64,000 bases of DNA from positions 124,001 to 188,000 of the forward strand of contig NZ_JAATJT010000001.1 of the NCBI RefSeq assembly GCF_011777505.1, given 5' to 3'. Below are positions 43,864 to 64,000 of the stretch, piece by piece (position 1 is the stretch's first letter; each line of letters opens with the position of its first letter). The translations under genes were made by a program, and so were the position numbers. The notes beneath the pieces are model-generated. The model made no database searches. It was not told the DNA's origin and saw only the letters and a list, made by a program, of their open reading frames with translations. Source of the DNA: Gaetbulibacter sp. S0825 (GTDB lineage: Bacteria; Bacteroidota; Bacteroidia; Flavobacteriales; Flavobacteriaceae).

Positions 43864-44823
43864 ATGGATAATATTGTTCAAATTGACACTAATTTTATTG
43901 AAGAAAACACAAGTTTTACTGAATTAATTTCAGCTTTAAAACATGGGTTTTCGAATAATGATATAATTGTTCCAATGCGACACCATCATGACTTTCCAAA
44001 CCCAGAAGTAAATGCAGATTCTACATTATTATTAATGCCTGCTTGGAATCCGAGTAAAGAAGCTGGAGTAAAAGTAGTCACAGTGTCTCCAGAAAATGGA
44101 CAGTTCAATTTGCCCTCCATTCAAGGGGCCTATATTTATTTAGATGCCAAAAAGGGCACTATAAAAGCACTTTTGGAAGCTAAGAACTTAACTGCAAAAC
44201 GTACAGCAGCAGCTTCAGCTTTGGCGTCGAAATTTTTATCAAGAGAAAATTCCAAGACGCTTTTAATGATTGGAACTGGAGCATTATCAATCAACCTCAT
44301 TAAAGCCCATGCCTCAGTTAGGCCAATAGAAACGGTTTATCTTTGGGGAAGAAACCATGAAAAAGCCAATGAAATTTGTAAAAAACTTTCAAATGAAAAC
44401 TATATAGTTAAAGCTATAGAAACCGTAGAAGAAAAAATTTCTGAAGTCGATATAATTTCTTGTGCAACCTTATCAAGAACACCTTTAGTCCTAGGAAGAA
44501 ACTTAAAAGAAGGACAACATGTTGACCTCGTAGGTGCTTATAAAAAAGATATGCGAGAAGCAGATGATGACGCGATTAAAAAATCTTCTGTTTATGTTGA
44601 CACCTTTCAAGGAGGACTTAAAGAAAGTGGCGATATTGTGATTCCTATTAAGAATGGTATACTTAAAAAAGAAGACATAAAAGCCGATTTATTTCAACTT
44701 TGCTCAAATACAAAATCAGGAAGAACAAACAACTCTGAAATTACAGTCTTCAAATCTGTTGGTCATGCCCTTGAAGATTTAGTTGCAGCAAAATATTATT
44801 ACACAAAGTTTATTAATGAGTAA
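43864..44823 (+). CDS. Ornithine cyclodeaminase/mu-crystallin-family enzyme, probable pyrroline-2-carboxylate reductase
   Basis: The 319-residue protein has the OCD/mu-crystallin fold: PMRHHHDFPN, SPENGQFNLPSIQGAYIYLDA, LEAKNLTAKRTAAASALAS, and the NAD(P)-binding loop MIGTGALSINLIKAH at about residue 137. Members reduce cyclic imines such as delta-1-pyrroline-2-carboxylate to L-proline. The overlap of eight bases with the trans-3-hydroxyproline-dehydratase-like gene supports this: dehydration of trans-3-hydroxy-L-proline gives that imine. It may also act on the six-ring imine from lysine-type amino acids. It is the first gene of the seven-gene operon. Confidence 0.82.
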   Translation: MDNIVQIDTNFIEENTSFTELISALKHGFSNNDIIVPMRHHHDFPNPEVNADSTLLLMPAWNPSKEAGVKVVTVSPENGQFNLPSIQGAYIYLDAKKGTIKALLEAKNLTAKRTAAASALASKFLSRENSKTLLMIGTGALSINLIKAHASVRPIETVYLWGRNHEKANEICKKLSNENYIVKAIETVEEKISEVDIISCATLSRTPLVLGRNLKEGQHVDLVGAYKKDMREADDDAIKKSSVYVDTFQGGLKESGDIVIPIKNGILKKEDIKADLFQLCSNTKSGRTNNSEITVFKSVGHALEDLVAAKYYYTKFINE

Positions 44824-45879
44824 AACCTATCAAAACATATTAAGTAATACAAATTTCAACCCTCCATATGAATGGTTACAAATAAAAACCATTGATATGC
44901 ACACTGGTGGAGAACCTCTTCGAGTAATCGTCAATGGTTTCCCTGAATTAAAAGGTAATTCCGTTCTAGAATACCGAAAATACTGCAAAGAAAATTTTGA
45001 CCATCTTCGAACAACATTAATGTTTGAGCCACGTGGTCATGCTGATATGTATGGCTGCATTTTATTGCCTCCAAATGATAGTGAAGGTGATTTCGGAATC
45101 TTATTTTTACATAATGAAGGTTACTCAACTATGTGTGGTCATGCCATTATTGCTATTTCTACCTTAGCTGTTGAAATGAAATGGATTGATGTGAAAGAAG
45201 GTGACAATATTATAAAAATTGATGCTCCTTGTGGTAGAATTACATCTTTTGCAAATGTTAAAGACGAGAAAATTAAAGGAGTACGTTTTCATTGTGTGCC
45301 TAGTTTCGTTGTTGGCTTGGATAGAACGGTTGAGATTGAAGGTTTAGGAACTATTAAATACGATTTGGCTTATGGAGGCGCATTTTATGCTTATGTTGAC
45401 ATGGCTAAAAACAACTTCAATTTTGATTTAAGTGCCAATTCGTATAGAGAACTCATCAATCAAGGAATGAAAATCAAGCAGGCCGTAATGAATGCTGATA
45501 AAGAAATTCTTCATCCTTTTGAAGATGATTTAAGTTTCCTTTACGGAACCATATTTATTGACAACAACAAACAACCTTCTGGAGCAGATAGTAAGAATAT
45601 TTGCATTTTTGCCGAAGGTGAAGTAGATCGCTGCCCAACAGGTTCAGGTGTATCTGGACGATTGGCAGTTCATAAATTACGTAATGAAATTGATTTTGGA
45701 GAAACGATGACTATTGAAAGTATTACAGGGTCGGTTTTTAAGGGCTCAGTAATATCTGAAGAAAATTATGGATCATTTAAAGCTGTGATTCCTCAAGTTG
45801 AAGGAACGGCACATATTATAGGAATGCAAACTTTTGTGATTGATCCTAATGACCCTATGAAAAATGGATTTATTTTAAG

Positions 45880-45883
<4 letters not shown>
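44816..45883 (+). CDS. Proline racemase-family protein, trans-3-hydroxy-L-proline dehydratase type
   Basis: I start at the ATG at 44816 (MSKTYQN, 355 residues); the TTG at 44783 would extend it by 11 residues. Family motifs are HTGGEPLRVIV, LMFEPRGHADMYG, and the first catalytic Cys107 in YSTMCGHAII. The second catalytic position is Thr275 in DRCPTGSGVSGRLA, where racemases and epimerases have Cys. A Cys/Thr pair marks the trans-3-hydroxyproline dehydratases (human C14orf149-like). The product imine is reduced by the upstream enzyme. Collagen is the main source of 3-hydroxyproline. A Cys at residue 273, one before the Pro, is unusual. Confidence 0.88.
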
Positions 45884-51178
<5,295 letters not shown>

Positions 51179-51183
51179 AACTA

Positions 51184-58468
<7,285 letters not shown>

Positions 58469-58486
58469 ACTGTCAATCCCTTAATT

Positions 58487-58765
58487 CTAAGCCGCACTAA
58501 ATGTTTTTATATGCTGATAAAGTTCTTTACAACCTAAACCAACAATTGTTAGTTTTTTGTTGTTCGTAATAGCATTATTATGAAGCCTTGTGATAGCACT
58601 TACTCCATCCCTATCAATACTATCCAACTTTTCAATATTGATTGTAAGCTCATTTACTTTGGAGAAAATATTTTTAAAAGTATGCTGAAAAACACTGAGA
58701 TTTTCTTTGGTAAGATTACCTTTAATATTGTAACAGTTATCGCAATTAGAAATTTCCAGAACCAT
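58487..58765 (-). CDS. STAS-domain protein
   Basis: A 92-residue protein with the strand-helix layout of STAS (anti-sigma-factor antagonist-like) domains. The loop holding a possible phosphorylatable Ser or Asp is LDSIDRDGVSAITRLHNNA, like the D-S-x-G motif. TINIEKLD and KKLTIVGLG supply the beta core. Its 3' end is 18 bases from the galK stop (convergent). Stand-alone STAS proteins in flavobacteria often regulate sigma factors or partner switches, but no partner gene is visible. Confidence 0.7.
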   Translation of the reverse strand: MVLEISNCDNCYNIKGNLTKENLSVFQHTFKNIFSKVNELTINIEKLDSIDRDGVSAITRLHNNAITNNKKLTIVGLGCKELYQHIKTFSAA

Positions 58766-58916
58766 AGGTTAGTGTTTTAGATGTATAGCTGCTGAAAATC
58801 AAATATTTAATCTAAATTCGGAAAAATAATTCTATATCTATATATTTTTCGATGAAAGGAATAAATTTTAGATTTGAATGCTGTTACAAATTAAATAATA
58901 TCATCTATTAAGAAAT

Positions 58917-59381
58917 ATGACTCCAATTGTTAGGAAAGCAACATTAGAAGATCTTCCAGTTTTAATGGAATTCATGGATGGATTGGTTAATGCTGAAAAA
59001 CCAATGGACCCAACTATTAAGGAAGGAAAAGTAATATACTACGACCTTTCTAAAATTATGGCAAATAAAGAATCAGATTTGTATGTTGTTGAATTAAACA
59101 ACGAATTAGTTGCTTCAGGTTATGCTAAAATCAAAGATGACAGGCCTTATTTAAAACACAAAAAACAAGGGTATCTAGGTTTCATGTTTGTTCCAGAGAA
59201 GCATCGTGGAAACGGCTATAACAAACTCATTATGGATGCTTTATTGAAATGGTGTGAAGACAGAAATATCTTTGAAATTCGTTTAGACGTTTACCAAGAT
59301 AATCCATCAGCTATTAAAGCTTATGAAAAAGCTGGCTTAAAAAAGCACCTTATCACTATGCGTATGAATCTGAAAGATTAA
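58917..59381 (+). CDS. GNAT-family N-acetyltransferase
   Basis: A 154-residue GNAT acetyltransferase. The acetyl-CoA loop is EKHRGNGYNKLIMDALLKW (RxxGxx at about residues 98-103). Motif B is the C-terminal strand NPSAIKAYEKAGLKKHLITMRM. It resembles the small stand-alone enzymes that acetylate amines or peptides, with no clear substrate. It stands between the two hydroxyproline-type operons and shares stop codon bases with the D-amino-acid dehydrogenase gene, so transcripts converge here. Confidence 0.85.
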   Translation: MTPIVRKATLEDLPVLMEFMDGLVNAEKPMDPTIKEGKVIYYDLSKIMANKESDLYVVELNNELVASGYAKIKDDRPYLKHKKQGYLGFMFVPEKHRGNGYNKLIMDALLKWCEDRNIFEIRLDVYQDNPSAIKAYEKAGLKKHLITMRMNLKD

Positions 59382-60625
59382 AACTTTCTATCAGGGTGAA
59401 AAGGGTTAATATCCAAAGATAGGTTTTGTTCAGAAATTATCTCAGACACCAATTTACCAGTTGCTGTAGCCATACTCCAACCCATCATTGCATGTCCAGC
59501 AGCAATGGTTAAATTATTGCATTTTTTAGATTTCCCAATATAAGGTAATCCATCTGGTGATACAGGTCGTAAACCACAAGCTGCATTATTTTTCTCCTCT
59601 TCTGTTAAATCAATATTTGGATAATATCGTTTTGCAGCATTTGCTATAGCTTCTACTCTTACTTTATTAATATTTTGATTAATTCCAGCAATTTCCATAG
59701 TACCTGCAAACCTTGTAAATCCGTTCATTGGTGTTATTGCGACCTTTGCTTCAGCTAATATTGCAGGAATAGTGATTCCTGTTTCTCTTTCAGAATTTAC
59801 TCGATATCCTTTTCCTGCCTGTAACAGTAATTTAATGCCTAATTTTTTACTTAACATATTACTCCATGAGCCTGCAGCAAGTACAAATTCATCAGCTTCT
59901 ATAAGCTGCTTATCAGTTTTAATTGATTGAATGATGCAATTTTTTACTTCAAGATCGACAACTCTTTCATTTGCATAAAACTGTACGCCTTTATTTTTGA
60001 GTACGTCTTTTAGCCCAGTCATAAATTCGTGTGGTGTAGTATGATGGTCACATTTAAAATACGCAGCACCAATAGCATTTATCTCAACATTTGGTTCTAA
60101 TTTTTTAATCTCGGTAGCACTCACTTCTCTGGCTTCCAAGCCTAATTTATTAGCATAATGAGCAATATTTACTTCTGTTTCAAGTGCTTTTTCAGTTTGA
60201 CAAAGCATAAACAATCCTTTTGTCACATAATGGGAATCTATATTTTCTCTTTCTGAAATATCTCTATAAAGATCTTGACTTAATACTGCAATATCTTTAA
60301 TTACTGGTGCAGCTTTTTCTACATGGTTTTTATTACAAGATTTATTAAACGCCAATGTCCATCTTAAAAAATCTGAATCTAATCGAGGTTTTATATATAA
60401 AGGACTGGATTTATCAAACATCCATTTTATACCTTTTCGCATAACTCCAGGTGCAGAGAGTGGTATGATATGACTTGGTGATAAGTAGCCTGCATTTACA
60501 TAAGATGCACCAGCATCCATATTGGACTGATCAATAACTGTAACCTGATGACCTTCATTTTGAAGGTAATAAGCAGAGGATAATCCCATTATTCCTCCTC
60601 CAATAACTACAATGTTTTTACTCAT
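59378..60625 (-). CDS. FAD-dependent D-amino-acid dehydrogenase (D-hydroxyproline type)
   Basis: The 415-residue flavoprotein opens VIGGGIMGLSSAYYLQNEGHQVTVID. The C-terminal GLRPVSPDGLPYIGKSK and AAGHAMMGWSMATATGKLVSEI match the DadA-like family. Next to the 4-hydroxyproline-epimerase-like gene (52 bases upstream) its likely substrate is cis-4-hydroxy-D-proline, giving 4-hydroxy-pyrroline-2-carboxylate. That product needs a deaminase which is not in this window. No membrane anchor is seen; electrons would pass to quinones or a carrier. Confidence 0.88.
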   Translation of the reverse strand: MSKNIVVIGGGIMGLSSAYYLQNEGHQVTVIDQSNMDAGASYVNAGYLSPSHIIPLSAPGVMRKGIKWMFDKSSPLYIKPRLDSDFLRWTLAFNKSCNKNHVEKAAPVIKDIAVLSQDLYRDISERENIDSHYVTKGLFMLCQTEKALETEVNIAHYANKLGLEAREVSATEIKKLEPNVEINAIGAAYFKCDHHTTPHEFMTGLKDVLKNKGVQFYANERVVDLEVKNCIIQSIKTDKQLIEADEFVLAAGSWSNMLSKKLGIKLLLQAGKGYRVNSERETGITIPAILAEAKVAITPMNGFTRFAGTMEIAGINQNINKVRVEAIANAAKRYYPNIDLTEEEKNNAACGLRPVSPDGLPYIGKSKKCNNLTIAAGHAMMGWSMATATGKLVSEIISEQNLSLDINPFHPDRKF

Positions 60626-60677
60626 TACTATTTACTTTGAGATCTATATATTTGATAAATCTACAATAAAAAACTAA

Positions 60678-61688
60678 TTATATCACCTGAAACCCATGTG
60701 CATAAGGATCATCTTCATCATCAATAAAGATAGTATTATATCCATAAATTTTTGCCCAACCTTGAATGCTAGGAATAATTGCTAATTTGCCATCTAAACT
60801 TGTTTCTTTTTCAACTCTTCCTATAAACTTACTTCCAATAAAACTTTCGTGAATAAATGGTTCTCCAACTTTTAGTTTTCCTTTTGCATATAGCTGTGCT
60901 AATCTTGCAGAAGTTCCAGTACCACAAGGCGAACGATCAATAGCTTTATCTCCATAAAAGACTGCATTTCTACCTGACGATGTTGGGTCGATAGGATTTC
61001 CTGTCCACAACATGTGTGTCACATCACGAATGGTTTCATTTTCTGGATGAATAAATAGGTTTGGGTATTTTTCATTAATTCGTTCTCTAACTACTTGTGA
61101 ATATTGCACAATTTTGCTTGCTGTAAAATCATGCACTCCTGAAAAGTTTTGCTGAGGGTCTACAATAGCATAATAATTTCCACCATAAGCCACATCAAAC
61201 ATAATTTTACCTAATTCCGGACATTCAACAGTTAAACTTTCGGCAGCTAAATAGCTTTTTACGTTAGTGAGTTTTACCCAATCTACTTTTCCATTGGTTT
61301 GCTGATACTCAATTTCAACTAAACCAGCAGGCGCTTCCATTCTAATTTTTCCAGGAATTTTTGGAGTCACTAAACCTTCCTCAATGGCAATGGTAATAGT
61401 TCCAATAGTACCATGACCACACATTGGTAAACAACCTGATGTTTCAATAAATAGAATTGCAAAATCGTTTTCTGGATTGTGAGGAGGAAATAAAAAACTA
61501 CCACTCATCATATCATGACCACGTGGCTCAAACATGAGTCCTTTACGAATCCAATCGAATTCTTTTAAAAAATGCTGGCGCTTTTCGCTCATGGTTGCAC
61601 CAACCAAATTTGGATGCCCTTCGGTTACTACACGAACTGGATTTCCGCAAGTGTGAGCATCAATGCAAACGAACTTTGTTCTACTCAT
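60678..61688 (-). CDS. 4-hydroxyproline epimerase-type proline racemase-family protein
   Basis: The 336-residue protein has the two catalytic Cys: Cys90 in LPMCGHGTIG and Cys255 in DRSPCGTGTSARLA, with the FVCIDAHTCGNPVRVV start. The pair indicates a racemase or epimerase, in contrast to the Cys/Thr paralog at 44816. Flavobacterial neighbours of this type (D-amino-acid dehydrogenase, aldehyde dehydrogenase) indicate trans-4-hydroxy-L-proline 2-epimerase. Proline racemase remains possible. It overlaps the DUF885 gene by eight bases. Confidence 0.88.
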   Translation of the reverse strand: MSRTKFVCIDAHTCGNPVRVVTEGHPNLVGATMSEKRQHFLKEFDWIRKGLMFEPRGHDMMSGSFLFPPHNPENDFAILFIETSGCLPMCGHGTIGTITIAIEEGLVTPKIPGKIRMEAPAGLVEIEYQQTNGKVDWVKLTNVKSYLAAESLTVECPELGKIMFDVAYGGNYYAIVDPQQNFSGVHDFTASKIVQYSQVVRERINEKYPNLFIHPENETIRDVTHMLWTGNPIDPTSSGRNAVFYGDKAIDRSPCGTGTSARLAQLYAKGKLKVGEPFIHESFIGSKFIGRVEKETSLDGKLAIIPSIQGWAKIYGYNTIFIDDEDDPYAHGFQVI

Positions 61689-63402
61689 TTAATTTATTCT
61701 GAATATAACCATCCATTCGTTTTTCCATAATAGAAAGTGTCACGGTTCCTTCTTCAAGAATTACTTCATGAAATTCACGAATGTTAAATTTTTCCCCAAG
61801 AGATTCTTCAGCCTTTTTACGAAGTTCTCTTATTTTTATTTCTCCTATTTTATACGATAATGCTTGTCCAGGCCAAGAAATATATCGGTCTGTTTCGGTA
61901 GTTACTTCATGAATGGATAAGGCTGTGTTTTCAGCCATATAATCCAACATTTGTTGTCTAGTCCATCCTTTTGCATGCACGCCTGTATCAACCACTAATC
62001 TACATGCTCTCCACATTTCGTAAGTTAACTGGCCAAATTTTTCGTATGGCGTGGTGTAAATGCCCATTTCTTCAGCCAAATATTCAGAGTACAATCCCCA
62101 GCCTTCACCATAAGCCGATAAATATAGGTTTCTTCTAAATTGTGGAATGGTTTCGGGTAATTCGTTGTTCAAAGACATTTGTAAATGATGACCTGGAACT
62201 GCTTCGTGAGCTGTTAAAGCTGGAATTGTATATAACGTTCTGCTTGGTAAATTGTAAGTGTTTACCCAATAAAAACCTGCTGTTGTATCACTGTAAGATC
62301 CCGAATATCTTCCTCCTGTATAGTTAGGTGCAATTGCCGCAGGAACTGGGACAACACCATATGGTTTTCTTGGTAACGTAATAAAATACTTTGGTAGTTC
62401 AGCATCAATTCTCTTTGAAATATCACGCGCAAACATTAATAATTCTTTGGCTGTTTTTGGATAAAATTGCTCATCTGTACGAAGAAATTTTAAAAAATCT
62501 GCAAAGCTTCCTTCAAATTCTAAATCATCAATAATTTTTTGCATTTCTGCTTTAATTCTAGCTACTTCATTTAATCCAATTTGATGAATATCATCTGCTG
62601 TATATTTAGTGCTTGTAGTATAATAATTGATTCTATTTTGATAAAATGCTTCTCCATTAGGTGTAGTAGAAACCCCTAATCCTTTTCGGGTATTTGAAAA
62701 ATAGTCATTCTCAAAATAGCTTTTTATTTTTTTATACTGATTTACCGCATTTTTCTGAACACTCTCTTTTGCAACTTTAATAATAGAGTCTTTTAATGCT
62801 TTTGAAAATGATTCTGGAAGTTTATGAAACGGTTTATAAAATTCGCTTTTAGTAACATCTGAAACGATGTGCTTATCATACGTAATTTCATAATTATTAA
62901 ATACTGCTTTTGGTTGTGAAATACCTTCTTTAACTCCTGCTCTTAATAAATCTAAATTATAATCAACTCGTTGTGGCAACTCTTCAAGCTGTTCTAAATA
63001 TTCAATTACTTGCTCTTTGTTTTTAAACCCCCTATTAGCCATTCTACTTAAATTCAAATGGAAAGCTCTCTCATTTGTAATTGGGTTCAGGTACATTTTA
63101 AACGTATGCGTATCTATTTTATCTTGTAAGACAAATAAAAGGAGCTCTCTTGAAATTTGTTCAGATTCTGATAAGCCTTCAACACTAACTTTTTCTAACT
63201 CTGCTTTAAGTGTTTTTGCAAAATCCGATTCTGCTTGATAGTATTTAATAGTGTTTTCTACAGATTCATTGCGTTTGAAATCATAATTTCTTTCTGCTTC
63301 ATATTTTGCAATAATGTCATTCAATTTATCAGAACTTGAAGAGGTTTTAAAAGCTAAAATTCCAAATAAAACGAAGACAACTAAATACTTGAGCAATTTC
63401 AT
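61681..63402 (-). CDS. DUF885 family protein (putative metallopeptidase)
   Basis: A 573-residue protein with an N-terminal hydrophobic segment that could be a signal or anchor (YLVVFVLFGILAF). The DUF885 signature HEAVPGHHLQMSL at about residue 400 (HExxGHH-like zinc site) and SAYGEGWGLYSEYLAEEMG, with a second Glu ligand, mark a metallopeptidase-like fold. The family's activity is not established. Its place between the aldehyde dehydrogenase and the epimerase genes suggests a role in supplying hydroxyproline-containing peptides or amino acids from the cell envelope. It starts 11 bases after the aldehyde dehydrogenase stop. Confidence 0.85.
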   Translation of the reverse strand: MKLLKYLVVFVLFGILAFKTSSSSDKLNDIIAKYEAERNYDFKRNESVENTIKYYQAESDFAKTLKAELEKVSVEGLSESEQISRELLLFVLQDKIDTHTFKMYLNPITNERAFHLNLSRMANRGFKNKEQVIEYLEQLEELPQRVDYNLDLLRAGVKEGISQPKAVFNNYEITYDKHIVSDVTKSEFYKPFHKLPESFSKALKDSIIKVAKESVQKNAVNQYKKIKSYFENDYFSNTRKGLGVSTTPNGEAFYQNRINYYTTSTKYTADDIHQIGLNEVARIKAEMQKIIDDLEFEGSFADFLKFLRTDEQFYPKTAKELLMFARDISKRIDAELPKYFITLPRKPYGVVPVPAAIAPNYTGGRYSGSYSDTTAGFYWVNTYNLPSRTLYTIPALTAHEAVPGHHLQMSLNNELPETIPQFRRNLYLSAYGEGWGLYSEYLAEEMGIYTTPYEKFGQLTYEMWRACRLVVDTGVHAKGWTRQQMLDYMAENTALSIHEVTTETDRYISWPGQALSYKIGEIKIRELRKKAEESLGEKFNIREFHEVILEEGTVTLSIMEKRMDGYIQNKLNE

Positions 63403-63413
63403 AATTATTCTTT

Positions 63414-64000
63414 TTAAATTTTTTGGCTAGTTAGTTTACCATTAACGTTTCGAGTAATTCCTAATGGATTTTCGTTCTTTAACTCGTCTGGAAGTAAGTC
63501 ATTTGGCCAATCTTGAAAACTAAATGGTCTTACAAATCGTTTAATCGAATCTACACCAACCGCGGTAAATCTCGAATCTGTTGATGCTGGATAAGGACCT
63601 CCATGAAGCATTGAAGGACAAACCTCAACACCAGTTGGAACTCCATTAAATATAATGCGTCCAACTCTATTTTGAAGCGCATTAACAACGTTAGAGTATT
63701 CTGCTACTTCATTATCATCTGAAATAATAGTTCCAGTCAATTGTCCTTCTAAATTAGAAATGATTTTTTCTAATTGTTGTTTATCTTCACACTGCACAAC
63801 TAACGAAAATGGTCCAAATACTTCGTGATGTAATGTTGGATTATTTAAAAAAGTATCCCCTTCAACTGTTGTCACAACTTGTCTTGCATAATTAGGTTCT
63901 ACATCATTTTCATAACCAGCTAATACTTTTATTCCGCTTTGTGATAATGCTTTAGATTTATTAGTCTCGTATGCTCCAGCAATATTTGGATGCAACATAC
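63414..64000 (-). CDS. Aldehyde dehydrogenase, C-terminal fragment (start beyond window)
   Basis: About 195 residues of the C-terminal part are present; the frame is open to the right edge. FGPFSLVVQCEDKQQLEKII, IISDDNEVAEYSNVVNAL, RIIFNGVPTGVEV, and HGGPYPASTDSRFTAVG are typical of the NADP-linked 2,5-dioxovalerate (alpha-ketoglutarate semialdehyde) dehydrogenases. The catalytic Cys lies outside the window. As the gene preceding DUF885, epimerase and D-amino-acid dehydrogenase, it would complete hydroxyproline breakdown to alpha-ketoglutarate. It might also oxidise the semialdehyde from hydroxylysine. Confidence 0.85.
   Translation of the reverse strand, partial: MLHPNIAGAYETNKSKALSQSGIKVLAGYENDVEPNYARQVVTTVEGDTFLNNPTLHHEVFGPFSLVVQCEDKQQLEKIISNLEGQLTGTIISDDNEVAEYSNVVNALQNRVGRIIFNGVPTGVEVCPSMLHGGPYPASTDSRFTAVGVDSIKRFVRPFSFQDWPNDLLPDELKNENPLGITRNVNGKLTSQKI

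Overview
The window looks like a chromosomal segment of a marine-type member of the Flavobacteriaceae (phylum Bacteroidota). The evidence is the low GC content, promoters of the Bacteroidota kind (TTG, a spacer of about 17-23 bases, then TAnnTTTG), weak or absent Shine-Dalgarno sites, a type IX secretion C-terminal sorting domain, many lipoproteins with flavobacterial lipoboxes, a mevalonate pathway, and an M56/BlaI pair. No insertion sequence, prophage, CRISPR array or SusC/SusD pair is visible.

Layout. 1-8347: the tail of a family-2 glycosyltransferase, two lipoproteins (one a GH113-like hydrolase), a flavoprotein plus polyferredoxin redox pair, and a three-gene membrane glycosyltransferase cluster. 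8327-12600 (minus): a polyamine operon of arginine decarboxylase, agmatinase and a deoxyhypusine-synthase-like enzyme, with a long structured leader that contains an unlisted 50-codon ORF. 12799-15037: a small secreted-protein pair and a membrane protein. 15091-23002 (minus): a mevalonate-pathway operon with a UbiA-type prenyltransferase, a nitrilase, a divergent pseudouridine synthase and other genes. 23077-29098: a beta-propeller lipoprotein facing a five-gene operon (msrB, msrA, a glutaredoxin-like gene, a zinc-ribbon gene, and a giant phosphoesterase/kinase-like/beta-barrel lipoprotein). 29270-33147: an HD-Pycsar-effector fusion, a large GAF protein and tRNA-Leu. 33249-43501: peptidases (M20, S9, M28 with a type IX signal), a transporter, the BlaI/M56 pair and a DUF4407 membrane protein.

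The most interesting region is 43864-64000. A tightly overlapping seven-gene plus-strand operon encodes an ornithine-cyclodeaminase-family reductase, a trans-3-hydroxyproline-dehydratase-like protein (Cys/Thr active site), a GH63/GH37-like glucosidase lipoprotein, two GH2 beta-galactosidases, a hydroxylysine-kinase-like / M23 / phospholyase-like three-domain fusion, and galactokinase. It faces a minus-strand hydroxyproline set: aldehyde dehydrogenase, DUF885 peptidase, 4-hydroxyproline-epimerase-like protein (Cys/Cys) and D-amino-acid dehydrogenase. Read together, these genes could dismantle the signature products of collagen: 3- and 4-hydroxyproline, and glucosyl-galactosyl-hydroxylysine. In this reading glucosidase removes glucose, beta-galactosidase removes galactose, galactokinase takes up galactose, and the kinase/phospholyase fusion degrades the freed hydroxylysine. 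The individual families are known. The joint reading as a collagen-glycoside utilisation locus is my inference.
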